Positions 6,796 to 17,138 of a stretch of 17,376 nucleotides of DNA are shown here, one piece after another. The notes under the pieces were generated by a model. The model was not told where the DNA came from. It worked only from the letters and a program-made list of their open reading frames with translations, and did no database searches. Source of the stretch: Vitreoscilla sp. (GTDB taxonomy: Bacteria > Pseudomonadota > Gammaproteobacteria > Burkholderiales > Neisseriaceae); assembly GCA_030150505.1 (NCBI GenBank), contig JASLFS010000054.1:1-17376 (forward strand), read 5' to 3'. The translations under genes and the position numbers were made by a program. How positions within the stretch are numbered: position 1 is the first letter of the stretch; each line of letters starts with the position of its first letter.

Positions 6796-7700
6796 TTGTG
6801 TACCTCCCTCCATGCATTATAACCTTTGGATTGTGAGTCCAAGCTAATTTTGTTCAATTTTAAAGCTTCTCTCGCTGCTGAAGTATCTCCGTATTTATTA
6901 TAAATTCCTAATGCTCTATAACTACCTCTATCTAAACTATGTACACCAGCACCTGAATAAGGGTACAACTGTCCTCCATTTTTTTCAGCATATACTCGTC
7001 CATTTGCCAAAGAATAAAGTGTATCGCCAGTTTTTGCATCTTTGCCCAAATTAGTTGCTGCACCATTTTTAATTAGCTGAGTATCCTCTTTCATATTTAC
7101 AATTTTACTTACAACTGTATTATTATCCTTTGCCATTGATTTAAAACCAACTGAAGCACCATTATGTCTCGCATTCGGGACTTTTAAATTAGCTAGTCTA
7201 GCTAGCTCTGCTTTTCTTAGTTCTAACACCGTTTTAGAAAGAGTATTTGCTGACTCACTAAACTGATTAAAATTAGATGACTCTCTCGCTGCTTTACTTG
7301 CGTCAATATTTGCTTTGACTAAATCACTCTGAGAAGTTTTCCCTGCCCCTCTAAAATAATTAGTGACTTTCGACACTACACCTGACTTACTTATGTAAAC
7401 AACAACAGGTTCTAAAGCCTTACCAGCCCCATAAGTTACTGCTACAGTAGTTAAAGTCTCACCTCCTTTTTCCGTAATCTCTTTAGATGTAGCATAACGC
7501 TCACCTGCTCTTGGAGCACATGAAAAACCAGCAACTTTTACACATACTATAAAATCACCATTACTCGCGATTTTATATGAACTATTATCCTTAACTGTTT
7601 GGAATATTTTTTTTGAACCTTCTAAGATATCTTTAGAATACTGTCCTGTATTATCATTAACAACCTCCTTAAATGCATTGGGATCTATCGATTCTAGGCC
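6792..7700 (-). other. CdiA-CT: variable toxin region of the full-length CdiA (within cdiA)
   Basis: This is the 302-residue part after VENN, the portion that normally enters the target cell. In CDI toxins it is usually bipartite: a cytoplasm-entry domain, then the catalytic domain. The first part holds a Cys pair (VCVKVAGFSC) and hydrophobic helices (LTTVAVTYGAGKALEPVVVY), consistent with an entry domain. A Lys/Ala/Ser-rich helical stretch follows. The final 90 residues (from about GAATNLGKDAKTGDTLY) contain GRVYAEKNGG, LYPYSGAGVHSLDRGSY and LGIYNKYGD and end basic (WREVHK), the likely catalytic domain. I do not recognise the family and assign no activity. DNA similarity to the orphan modules stops at VENN, which marks this as the exchangeable cassette. 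Confidence 0.8.
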
Positions 7701-10700
7701 ATTATTCTCCACCGCATTCTGTCCAACCACGCCTGCAAGCTGTGCATTAAATGCTGAATCACCCACCGTGCCACCGACTACAGCACCAATCGCCGAGGTG
7801 AGATCACGAATCTGGGTTTTGATGTCTTCAGGTAGACGATTGGCCTCAAACTCACCATTGACATTTTGATAGTCTGGATTATCTTTATAGGGTTTAGATA
7901 GATAGTCTGCTGCAGACTCGGCTGCAACTGCTGCACTTCCACCTGCTGCAGGGTTCCCCCCATTAACATAAGCTAAGGTTGCACCAAGGATCGCATGTGC
8001 AGTGAGTTGCGCTGCTTTGTTTTTGTCTTCACCATGACCCCATTGCTCGCCAATCAACTGTGCGGCATACGGAGATAAACTATTCGCTGCAACTTGTAGG
8101 TCTGTTTGACCACCAAGTGCGCCTGTAATTGCAGTGGTAACTGCATTTAAAGCACGGCTATTTGAGCCACCAATACCCCACTTTTCAGTGGTCAGTTTTT
8201 CTTTGGCGAGTGCCGCAGCATAGTCAGCATTTGCAGAATAATATTTATCCTGATCTGCGGAATTCATTTTTTTAACATCAGCAAGTTCTTCAGGACTAAG
8301 TAATGTTTTTAATTGCTCTTTGATATTTTCCTTTTCAGCGGTTGCTTGCTTAATCTGGTTCTGTTCATAGGTCCGTGCTGCAGCGACGATCGTAGACGTT
8401 GCATCAGCTACCGTTTTTTGGTTATCCAAGATATTTTGCAAATTCGGTAAGGTATCCACCTTATTATTTGCAGTATGAATATCTGTATGAATACCCAATT
8501 GCTCAACTGTAGTTTTCTGACCACCAATGGTGATGTTTCCATCACTTAAAGTGGCATAAGTGGTGCTGCTGTCTTTATCAGACTTGTGCTGCGGCAAACT
8601 TGGACTAAAGCTGGTTGCCTCTTTCCAGTTACTGTTACTGGTCGGTTTGGATGCAGATCCATCGCCTTTACCTAACTGAGTACCACCAGAAAGGCTAACG
8701 CTGGTTGCATCATATTGAGATTTATTTTCAACATTGCTAAAGGTGAAAAGATTTGTGGTTAAATCATTTTTATCTTTAGTGGCCGTTGATGCAATCGCTC
8801 CACCTTTGAGATCAACACTATCCGCTTTAACGTGATAACCACCCTCACCAGCAAATAACCCAGACTGCTGATTAACCGAGCTAGAGCTACCTTGGGCTTT
8901 ACTTTGACTAAAGTTACCTGATGCCTGCCAAGCCGTACCTAATGACGCTTGAACACGCCCTCCAACACCTGTTTGTTTAATATTTTGTTCAGTTTGATCT
9001 TGTAGGCTTTCTATGCGAAGTTTACCGCCAACATCAGCATCGATGCGATTAGCTGTAGCTTTGGCACCAGTTAAAGTGGTATCGCCCTTACTCTTAATAT
9101 TTAATCTGTCTGACTCCAAGGTTGTGAGGCTATGTGTATTACTGTCCAAATGGTTACTGCCTTGACCAAAGCCTGCTTCACCATAAATATAGACACCTGT
9201 TTGTGCACCAACAGAAACACCATAACCTACACTTAAACCTGCATTGCTATTTTTACCATCTGCTTTTTCTTGGCTTTGCCCTGACTCTAAAATAATATGT
9301 TGAGCCGAATCAAGATTAATCGTGTCTTTGGCTTTGACCTGTGTATTTTGAAGGTGGATATCCCCCGCTGTACTGGTCAAGTTAACATTGCCACCTGCAG
9401 TAATATGGTTTTGTTGAGAAATAGCAGAGGAACTGTCTTGTTTACTGTTACTACTACTAAAACCAATACCTGCTTCGGCTTTAAAGAATGCCCCACCTTG
9501 AACATCACTATAGCTTTGATAGGTCTGCGCACCAGCCGCTAAAGTTTGTAAGGCTTGAGTTCGATCGTCTGCTTTACTATTAGCAGCTTTATCCACTGCA
9601 CCAATCGCATCTAAAATCGGTGAACTCACCTTGGCAAAAACACCCACTTTTAAATCATCTGAAGACTGGTGTGCACTCGATGTATTGTGATCATCGAACA
9701 CCTTAATTTGTTTAGCTGTTATACTGACATCTTTGTTAGCAACGACATCCGCAACTTGCTGGGTATAGTTGTTACCCGCAACGATGTTGACACTGCCACC
9801 AAGACTGCCGACTTGACTACGTTGTTGCTCAACACTTTGGCTATTACTTTGGTTACTACCCTTCATATAACCAAAGAATTTTTCTGTATCTGAAATCTGC
9901 GCACTACCAATACCTTTGTTCGTACTGCTTTCACTTTGACTCTGACTGTTTTGGGTCGATTTAATATTCACATCACGTGCAGCATGAATATTGACATCCC
10001 CTTGTCCAGCGACAGAACTACCTAAGATGTTGATATCACCTTTTTCAATTTGTAATTTGGTTTTACCCCCGACTGAAAGCTGAGTCCCTGTCACTTTATC
10101 GAGCTGTGCTTGCCCTTTTTCATTATTGTTATAGATACCAGCAGGCGCACTCCAGTCACGGTTATCTATACTAAAGCCTTTGGTTTGACTATTTGCGCTT
10201 TGATCTTGATGATCCGTCGCAAAACTTAGATTAATCGTATCCTTGGCATGCAATAATGCATCACCTTCTGCTGAAAGTTGTGCTCCTTGGCTATTGATAT
10301 TACCTTCTTTGGCTATAATATTGAGATTACCCTTCGCCGAGGCTTGGGTCACTACCGCCTGTGAACTAGAAGAATCCTGTGTGCGACTGGTTTTTTGGTT
10401 TGATGCAGTTAATACAAGTGGAGTCTGAGCCGCCATACCCGCTTTCGCTACAGCATCACCATGAACCATCACTTGACCAATAGCACTATCAGAGTACTGA
10501 TTATCCTTCATATTTTTCTGATAAGTTGAAGCTGCTGCTACTGCTGGAGAATAGGTCATCCCTACAGAAAAACCTGAATTCTTGCTCTGCATCTCACTAT
10601 GCTGATTGCTTGTTTCATAGCCAGCAGTTAAGTTAACGTTGGCACCTTGCAAATTCAGATCTTTTCCTGCATTTAAAATCGCAGCCTGTGCAGTAAGGTC

Positions 10701-13700
10701 TTTACTCGCAATAATCGTTGTATCGCCCTTTTGACTACTAATCACACTTTGTGTCAGTGTGGTAGACTTGCCATTATTTTGAGTATTTAAACTTGATTTA
10801 CCATAACCAACACTTGCAACACCATCAGATAAACTTGCACTAAAGCCCGACTTCTTCACTTCACGGCGTGAATCAGCACTACTATAGTTTTCAGCAGCAG
10901 TAATACTGACATTTTCTTTGGCTTGAATTTGCGTAAGTTCATCAGAAATAATATTACTGCCACGAATCGCCACATTATTGGCATCAATTATGACCTTTTT
11001 ACCTTCAATACTACTAGCAACGGCTTGGTCTTGGTATTTACTGTTATAGTTTTGCTCAGAACTACTCGATAAAAAGCCTTTGTGCTTAATATAATCCGCC
11101 TGATCTGTCGCTGTAATACTGCGTCCTTCAGTCACTTTAATATCTTTGACTGCTTGCATAACAGTATTGCCAGACTGACTACTCAGTTGTGAACCTTGAA
11201 TCTGAACATTTTGACCTTTTAGATTGAGATCACCTTTCGAGGAAATCACACTACCAATATCTTGGCTACGTAGTTCTTTATTGTAATTACGGCTGTCAGC
11301 GACACCTAAGTTCGAGACTTCCTGTTTAACACTACCAATATTTAAGTCCCCTTGGACTTGCACAGCAGTTGCACCATTTTTGTTTACAATCTCTGCACCT
11401 TTAATATTGGCTTGACCACCCACTCGAATACTCAGAGTGGTATTTAAATCAGGATTGACTGTATTTGATCCATTACCCCCCACATAAAGCCCTGCTTTAC
11501 GAGCGATACCCTCACGGGTAAAGGCATTTTGACCATAAATATTGTCAGTTTTGATGGTCGTGGTGTTGTGGTTAAAGTCACCGCCAATATCTAATCGTGC
11601 AGCCTGATTAGCTACAAGTGTTCCCCCTTGATTATTGAAGTCCTTACGCGTTTGTAAATCGAGCAGATTTGATTCTATACGTCCACCCATTTGATCAATA
11701 TGATCCGCTGAGATTTTAACGATTTCTCGACCCGCAATGGTCGCACCATTAACCACGCCACCTTTGACTTGTAAATCTACTTGCTCAGCACTGATCAGTG
11801 AACCATCACCTTTTAAATCACCACTACGCGCACGTACATAAACTTGAGGCACCCATGCTGTTGCCGATGTACCATCATCAAGTTGAACCTGTTTAGCTTC
11901 AATCCAAATAATATCACTGGTGAGCTGGGCAATTTGTGCGGCTGTTAATGCAACACCTGGAGTTAAATTATAATTTTTAGCAAAGCTTAAACCATTATTC
12001 ATGAGCGATTTAAACTGCTCTTCATCGTTGGCATAACCTTGTAAGAAACGACGCCCAGTTAATTGTGCAATTTGATCTTGAACTAAACGCTGTTCATAGT
12101 AACCATCACCTAAACGCTTCTGCTGAAGTTTTGGATCTAAACCTATCGACTTCAACATATAGTCTGTCGATAACCACTGTTTATAATTGGTAAAGCTCGG
12201 ATCACTCTCAACAAAATATTGTGCTTTGGTATCACCATGTGTACTAAATAATGCATTACTTGAAATTTTAAGTGCATTTAAATCAATACTACGTACCTGA
12301 TTGGCTTGATCAACTTGACCACCAGATATATTCGGTTGTCCCCCTTGATCTCGACCATTAACCGTCGGTTGATCGGTTTGACCTGCTTGAATCTTATTAT
12401 TGTTTTGAGTCTGTACCTGATCAATTTGAGTATTCAAAGTATGATTTTGAATATTGCCTAGACTTTTAGAAACAACTAAAGTAATAGGCTCGGAAACATC
12501 TGCAGGATTATAAGGAGAGTGGTTTGATGTTTCACGCGTATGTTTACGCCTAAAACCACCATGCCATTTATAAGTACTCTTATAGCTTTCTCCGGTGACA
12601 TTCAAAATTCGAACACCTTCACCTTCTTTTGTTATAAGATCATTTGCTAACGTCGTCTTTAGTTGCCCACCTGCCAATATTTGACTTTTATCGTTAGTCA
12701 ACCAATCTGCAGTAATATCCATATTACCACCAGAGATAATCTCTCCTGGCGTGGTTTTAGTAACTTGGCTTTCTAATGTTTTTTCTTTAACGTCATATTG
12801 CCACCACGTTTTGATTTCATTATCACCAAACCGAGCATTATATTTGGTAATTGCAATATCTAATGCTGCATAAGCCGATTCATCGGCTGCTTCCCATTTG
12901 CTTACCGCAGTTTGGTAGTCCTGAACCATCTGGTCATACTTTTTCTTATCAAGATCATATTGTGTTTTCGCTGTTTGATAAGCCTGACAAGCTGCGGCAT
13001 TAAAACCTGCACCAACTTCACAACTATTTTTTCCTGTCGGCTCAACTGGCGCAATAGCTGTTGGTGGCTGAGGCATGTCCACAGCAGGTGGTGCTATATT
13101 AAAATATGCCCAAACTGGATCGTCTTTTTTATAATTAAGCTTACATTGCTCAAGCGGCCCTTCGCCATCACAGGTTCCAGAAGCAATGCCTGGAATCGGT
13201 GTTTCACCCAAAACCACATTTTCAGGGAGCTGCACTGGATCGGTGTTATAGCGATAAAAATCTGCTTTACTCCATTTTTGCAAAATAAAGTTGGTACTTA
13301 ATATCTTGGCGGATGTCCCTTCAGGTTGAATATAGGTTTTTTCAACAATATCTCCAACTTGTACAGGCCTAGTATCGAAGTTGCTGTTACTATTATCCAC
13401 TTTCACCGCAGTGATTTTCATATCACCCAGTGATTCAATTCGAGCACTGTTATTATTGATATGTCCAGCTTGACCTTTGGCATTGAATTTATCATCTAAC
13501 TCACCAGCAATGCTTAAATTACCCTGACTCATAATCCATGCATTATCTTTAGCACTGTCTTTTATTGCGCCGCTAGCTTGGTTGTTTAATGTACCTACAG
13601 CCAAGTGCATATCACCACGAGAAGCAATCACCGCACCTTTACCTGTAGCATCACTTAAGTTGTCTAGGGTCTTAGCTTGAATGGCAACCTTGGTTCCATA

Positions 13701-16700
13701 AATACGTGCACCATCATTCCAAACCCGATCAGCCTGAATATGAGTCAACTCACCATTGATCAACCCTTGGTTATGCACAGTATCTTTGGCATTTAAATGG
13801 GTTTGTTCTGAATAAATCGTGCCCTCTGTTTGGTTTTGGATATTCTGAGCAGAAATGTCGAGCAATTTACCTGCAGTTAAATCAGATTGGTTAATCAGAT
13901 CTTTTTCTGTGCTCAGTTTTAACTGGTTATTTGCAATAATTTTACTGTTTTTATCATGCAAATAATCTTGCTTAAGCTGTATATCGACATCTTTTTCACT
14001 CATGATCTTGCCTTGATTGAGTAAGGCATTGGCTTGTATATCAACTTTATTTTTTGCTAAAATTTCACCTTCAGTATTATCAATATTCAAGGTTTTATCT
14101 TGTTGTCCCAGTTGTACTTGATCTAATGCCAGCACACGCCCTTTTTGATTATTAAGCTGTTGTTTTACATCTAATTTAGCAGTTTCACTGGCTGAGATCG
14201 TTCCAGTTTGGTTATGCAAGTCTTGTGTATTTAACACCATGTTTTTCGCATGAATACCACTTTGTGCTGCAAACTGCGTGAGTTGATTATCTAACTGTGT
14301 ACTCTTAATTTTCAGTGTTTCACCACTAGAAATCAGGCTTTGTCCTTGGTTAGTAATTTGATCCACATTTAAACTGAGATCTTTTTCTGCAAGAATTTTA
14401 CCCAAATTATTATCCAGTACACCTTGGGCTTGTCCTTGTGCAATTTCTAAATCTTTCTGACTACTGATTTCACCGGCTTGGTTACGTAACAGCTGTGCGT
14501 TAATCTTTGTATGATCTGCTGCACTGATATAGCCTTGGCTATTGTCCAGTTGAGCAACATTTTTAATTGTTAATGTACCCTGACTCAGAATGCCCGCTTT
14601 CTCACCTGCTTGAGTATTGATTAAATCATGCTGCTGGGTATCAATATCTACAGATTTTTTAGCTAATATCGTCCCTGACTGGTTATTTAAAGTTCCTGTA
14701 AGCAGTTTAATCTCATCAGCAATCAGTTGCCCTTGAGTATTTTTCAATGAACGTTGCTGGCTATCAATCTGTAATGACTTTTCAGCAACCATGATCCCTT
14801 GCTGATTATTTAAGCCTGCAGTATTAAGTTTTAAATCTGTACCTGCATAAATCTCACCAGCTGTATTATTTACTTCTGATTGGCTATTGATCTGCACTTG
14901 ATCTTGTTTTGAGCGAATCATACCCGTCGTATTATTGAGTTGTTTCGCATCAATATTGACTTGTTTATTGGCAGCAATCGTCCCTTTGACATTATCTAGA
15001 CTGTTCGCAGTAATACTTGCTTGGGTTGTTGCCAACAATTGACCTTGCTGATTCACCAACTGATCTGCTTGAATCTTCAAAGTTTCTGCTGAAATCTCAC
15101 CCTTTTGATTATCCAGTTGCTGAATATTTAAATTGGCTTGACCTGTAATTGATGCAATCGCACCCTCTTGATTATTGGTTTTCGTTGCAGTGGTATTGAG
15201 TTGTTCAGTGGCAAAGATCTTACCTTGTGTATTATTAATACCTTTAGCCTGAATGCTTAAATCTTTGGCACTTTGTAAAGCACCTTGAGTATTATTTATC
15301 TGTTGTACACTTAAGTTCAACTGCTGTTGTACCGCGATCAAACCTTTTTGGTTGTCTAACTGCTGTGCCTGTAAATCAATTGTTTTGGCATAGAGCTGAC
15401 CTTGTTGGTTATCAAACTTCTGCCCTGTAAATCCAAAGTCACCTAAACGAAGCTCACCGCCCATGTTTTTAATTTGTTCTTGGATTTTTAATGAAACATC
15501 GCGGTTACTGGTAATTTGGCCTTCAGTATTATTAATATCATTCTTTACTCGAATTTCACCTGCACTGAACTGTTTAATAATAACTTCAGATGGAGCAACA
15601 GTGACTTTACTATCATCTTTGGCCGTTGAAGTTTTATCTGGCTCACCCACTGTAGGTGGAACAGTTTCACCTGAGTGTTGACCGTTACCTGTCCCTTGAT
15701 CTGAGGCCAAAGTCGATCCAATTTTCCCCTGACTATTATCTAGACTTTTTGCAATCAGATTTAAATCTTGTTGGCCTGTCTGCTCAATCTTACCCTTTTT
15801 ATTACTTAAGCTTTGTGCTGTAAAGTCGATACGGCCTGCATTAATCACACCAGCATCATTATTAATCTTATTTGCTATATTTAATTTAATTTCATCATTA
15901 CTTGCCAATAACCCGCTGTTGTTAATGTCATCGGCTTGGATTTTAATCTGCTGCTGAGTACTACTGATATTACCGCTATTTTCAACACGATGTGCTTGTA
16001 GCTCAATCTTCTCTTTATTGGCAATAATATTGCCAGCATTCACCAAATCACCATTGGCCGTTAAAGTCAGCTGCTGAGTGGTGGCATTGATTGAACCTGC
16101 ATTACGTACCCCTAAACCTTTTTCAGTACCCACCAAAAAAATCTTACCAGCGTACATGCCCCCTAATTGCCCCACATCTAAGGCGAAGTTAGGTTTATTA
16201 TTGCTCGTATTTAAATTTGCCGTTGCAGTATTAATTTTAGCAGCTGCTTGATCGCGAACATCAATATCATTTTGACCCAATACGGTACTTAGGCTATTGG
16301 CGTATAATCCAGCATTGACCTTCAAAGCACGGCTATAAATATCGGTAAATGGCGTTAAGCTCCCATCAAGTCCTTTACCTGCAATGGTCACTTGACCATC
16401 ACGTACTCGAAAAGACTCTAAATATCCTTGGTTCATCACCGCCTGACCTGTGGTTAAGGTAAAGCGCGTTGCATTAATTACACCACAGCCATCACACACC
16501 AAACCCGATGGATTGGCAATCACCACCTGTGCTTGTTTACCAGCAACCTCTAAATAGCCTTTCAGCTGACTTGGATTAGAACTATTGACTTCATTTAAAA
16601 TCACCTTAGCTTCGCCCTTAGCAAGCCATGGGTTCCCCTGCACCCAACCACCAATCTGGGTTTGAGCATTATTACGTGAGTTATTTAAAATCGCGCCTTC

Positions 16701-17081
16701 TTGCCCCACATCAAATTGCTTATAGGTATTACGTGATACCCCGCCGGCACTTGGGGTCTGAATATTGACTTGAACGAGACCATTTCCACTATTTAAAATC
16801 GTTGGCTGTTGATTATTCGGAGCTGATTTATCCGCAATAATATGCGTGTTGGCTATAGTGTTTAATGGCATGCTCATCAGTACTGCGCCCAAACAACTAA
16901 TCACTGCAAAATTCAGTGGGTTTAAACGTTTATAAGTCGTTGCTATAGTTTGATCAGACTCAAGTTCTACATTTAAAGTACCTTGACCTGAAGTTTTAGT
17001 ACGACTCTTAACCATTTCTGCAACTGCAATAAATATACTTTGAGCCTGACTATAAATAACGCGAAAACGATTTTTATTCAT
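6792..17081 (-). CDS. cdiA: CdiA, contact-dependent inhibition exoprotein (3,429 aa)
   Basis: Giant surface stick that carries a toxin at its tip and is secreted by CdiB. Residues 1-27 form an extended signal region (MNKNRFRVIYSQ...), followed by a hydrophobic core around 53-78. The TPS domain covers about 80-320, with NPSQL (170) and NPSGL (190) in place of the usual NPNL/NPNGI motifs, plus a CDGCG pair at 196-200. FHA-1 type beta-helix repeats (pattern LNNQxGxIxA) run about 330-1175, interrupted by a P/T/D-rich linker near 453-498. The middle, about 1238-1450, is proline-rich with Cys and a charged helical stretch, probably receptor-binding/YP-like. The conserved YP segment (SDPSF...LTGRRFL...VPQVYV) lies about 1624-1750. 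FHA-2 repeats run about 1755-2780. The pretoxin ends in VENN at 3124-3127, and residues 3128-3429 are the variable toxin region. The frame is uninterrupted. The ATG start follows a weak AGG-type ribosome site in the short cdiB-cdiA gap. Domain limits are by eye; the overall identity is certain. Confidence 0.97.
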   Translation of the reverse strand: MNKNRFRVIYSQAQSIFIAVAEMVKSRTKTSGQGTLNVELESDQTIATTYKRLNPLNFAVISCLGAVLMSMPLNTIANTHIIADKSAPNNQQPTILNSGNGLVQVNIQTPSAGGVSRNTYKQFDVGQEGAILNNSRNNAQTQIGGWVQGNPWLAKGEAKVILNEVNSSNPSQLKGYLEVAGKQAQVVIANPSGLVCDGCGVINATRFTLTTGQAVMNQGYLESFRVRDGQVTIAGKGLDGSLTPFTDIYSRALKVNAGLYANSLSTVLGQNDIDVRDQAAAKINTATANLNTSNNKPNFALDVGQLGGMYAGKIFLVGTEKGLGVRNAGSINATTQQLTLTANGDLVNAGNIIANKEKIELQAHRVENSGNISSTQQQIKIQADDINNSGLLASNDEIKLNIANKINNDAGVINAGRIDFTAQSLSNKKGKIEQTGQQDLNLIAKSLDNSQGKIGSTLASDQGTGNGQHSGETVPPTVGEPDKTSTAKDDSKVTVAPSEVIIKQFSAGEIRVKNDINNTEGQITSNRDVSLKIQEQIKNMGGELRLGDFGFTGQKFDNQQGQLYAKTIDLQAQQLDNQKGLIAVQQQLNLSVQQINNTQGALQSAKDLSIQAKGINNTQGKIFATEQLNTTATKTNNQEGAIASITGQANLNIQQLDNQKGEISAETLKIQADQLVNQQGQLLATTQASITANSLDNVKGTIAANKQVNIDAKQLNNTTGMIRSKQDQVQINSQSEVNNTAGEIYAGTDLKLNTAGLNNQQGIMVAEKSLQIDSQQRSLKNTQGQLIADEIKLLTGTLNNQSGTILAKKSVDIDTQQHDLINTQAGEKAGILSQGTLTIKNVAQLDNSQGYISAADHTKINAQLLRNQAGEISSQKDLEIAQGQAQGVLDNNLGKILAEKDLSLNVDQITNQGQSLISSGETLKIKSTQLDNQLTQFAAQSGIHAKNMVLNTQDLHNQTGTISASETAKLDVKQQLNNQKGRVLALDQVQLGQQDKTLNIDNTEGEILAKNKVDIQANALLNQGKIMSEKDVDIQLKQDYLHDKNSKIIANNQLKLSTEKDLINQSDLTAGKLLDISAQNIQNQTEGTIYSEQTHLNAKDTVHNQGLINGELTHIQADRVWNDGARIYGTKVAIQAKTLDNLSDATGKGAVIASRGDMHLAVGTLNNQASGAIKDSAKDNAWIMSQGNLSIAGELDDKFNAKGQAGHINNNSARIESLGDMKITAVKVDNSNSNFDTRPVQVGDIVEKTYIQPEGTSAKILSTNFILQKWSKADFYRYNTDPVQLPENVVLGETPIPGIASGTCDGEGPLEQCKLNYKKDDPVWAYFNIAPPAVDMPQPPTAIAPVEPTGKNSCEVGAGFNAAACQAYQTAKTQYDLDKKKYDQMVQDYQTAVSKWEAADESAYAALDIAITKYNARFGDNEIKTWWQYDVKEKTLESQVTKTTPGEIISGGNMDITADWLTNDKSQILAGGQLKTTLANDLITKEGEGVRILNVTGESYKSTYKWHGGFRRKHTRETSNHSPYNPADVSEPITLVVSKSLGNIQNHTLNTQIDQVQTQNNNKIQAGQTDQPTVNGRDQGGQPNISGGQVDQANQVRSIDLNALKISSNALFSTHGDTKAQYFVESDPSFTNYKQWLSTDYMLKSIGLDPKLQQKRLGDGYYEQRLVQDQIAQLTGRRFLQGYANDEEQFKSLMNNGLSFAKNYNLTPGVALTAAQIAQLTSDIIWIEAKQVQLDDGTSATAWVPQVYVRARSGDLKGDGSLISAEQVDLQVKGGVVNGATIAGREIVKISADHIDQMGGRIESNLLDLQTRKDFNNQGGTLVANQAARLDIGGDFNHNTTTIKTDNIYGQNAFTREGIARKAGLYVGGNGSNTVNPDLNTTLSIRVGGQANIKGAEIVNKNGATAVQVQGDLNIGSVKQEVSNLGVADSRNYNKELRSQDIGSVISSKGDLNLKGQNVQIQGSQLSSQSGNTVMQAVKDIKVTEGRSITATDQADYIKHKGFLSSSSEQNYNSKYQDQAVASSIEGKKVIIDANNVAIRGSNIISDELTQIQAKENVSITAAENYSSADSRREVKKSGFSASLSDGVASVGYGKSSLNTQNNGKSTTLTQSVISSQKGDTTIIASKDLTAQAAILNAGKDLNLQGANVNLTAGYETSNQHSEMQSKNSGFSVGMTYSPAVAAASTYQKNMKDNQYSDSAIGQVMVHGDAVAKAGMAAQTPLVLTASNQKTSRTQDSSSSQAVVTQASAKGNLNIIAKEGNINSQGAQLSAEGDALLHAKDTINLSFATDHQDQSANSQTKGFSIDNRDWSAPAGIYNNNEKGQAQLDKVTGTQLSVGGKTKLQIEKGDINILGSSVAGQGDVNIHAARDVNIKSTQNSQSQSESSTNKGIGSAQISDTEKFFGYMKGSNQSNSQSVEQQRSQVGSLGGSVNIVAGNNYTQQVADVVANKDVSITAKQIKVFDDHNTSSAHQSSDDLKVGVFAKVSSPILDAIGAVDKAANSKADDRTQALQTLAAGAQTYQSYSDVQGGAFFKAEAGIGFSSSNSKQDSSSAISQQNHITAGGNVNLTSTAGDIHLQNTQVKAKDTINLDSAQHIILESGQSQEKADGKNSNAGLSVGYGVSVGAQTGVYIYGEAGFGQGSNHLDSNTHSLTTLESDRLNIKSKGDTTLTGAKATANRIDADVGGKLRIESLQDQTEQNIKQTGVGGRVQASLGTAWQASGNFSQSKAQGSSSSVNQQSGLFAGEGGYHVKADSVDLKGGAIASTATKDKNDLTTNLFTFSNVENKSQYDATSVSLSGGTQLGKGDGSASKPTSNSNWKEATSFSPSLPQHKSDKDSSTTYATLSDGNITIGGQKTTVEQLGIHTDIHTANNKVDTLPNLQNILDNQKTVADATSTIVAAARTYEQNQIKQATAEKENIKEQLKTLLSPEELADVKKMNSADQDKYYSANADYAAALAKEKLTTEKWGIGGSNSRALNAVTTAITGALGGQTDLQVAANSLSPYAAQLIGEQWGHGEDKNKAAQLTAHAILGATLAYVNGGNPAAGGSAAVAAESAADYLSKPYKDNPDYQNVNGEFEANRLPEDIKTQIRDLTSAIGAVVGGTVGDSAFNAQLAGVVGQNAVENNGLESIDPNAFKEVVNDNTGQYSKDILEGSKKIFQTVKDNSSYKIASNGDFIVCVKVAGFSCAPRAGERYATSKEITEKGGETLTTVAVTYGAGKALEPVVVYISKSGVVSKVTNYFRGAGKTSQSDLVKANIDASKAARESSNFNQFSESANTLSKTVLELRKAELARLANLKVPNARHNGASVGFKSMAKDNNTVVSKIVNMKEDTQLIKNGAATNLGKDAKTGDTLYSLANGRVYAEKNGGQLYPYSGAGVHSLDRGSYRALGIYNKYGDTSAAREALKLNKISLDSQSKGYNAWREVHK
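6803..6811 (-). promoter_or_regulatory. Strong Shine-Dalgarno of cdiI inside the last cdiA codons
   Basis: GGAGGGAGG on the minus strand lies seven bases before the cdiI ATG at 6795 and also encodes the CdiA residues Trp-Arg-Glu near the C-terminus. It decides the cdiI start and would allow efficient immunity translation from the cdiA message. Confidence 0.75.
7701..8180 (-). repeat. Pretoxin direct repeat, copy A (in cdiA)
   Basis: DNA for WGIGGSNSRAL to VENN, nearly the same as the copies in orphan modules 1 and 2, in the same orientation. It is the likely homologous-recombination target for toxin exchange. It encodes residues 2968-3127 of CdiA. Confidence 0.9.
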
Positions 17082-17138
17082 AACAACAACCTAATTCTTT
17101 AATCTTTATTTCTTAATAACGTGTGTGAGGAGTTGAGC

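Noticed and set aside
12912..13301. Plus-strand open frame of 129 codons, and other plus-strand frames inside cdiA
   Set aside because: They lie opposite well-supported cdiA coding sequence, have no ribosome sites and show no domain signal; they are antisense by-products.
13560..16100. Tandem DNA repeats or CRISPR in the LNNQxG region
   Set aside because: The periodicity is at protein level (FHA beta-helix repeats); the DNA units vary and there are no conserved repeats with unique spacers.
17082..17138. Separate cdiA promoter between cdiB and cdiA
   Set aside because: The gap is only 57 bases and no convincing -35/-10 pair is visible; co-transcription with cdiB is the simpler reading.
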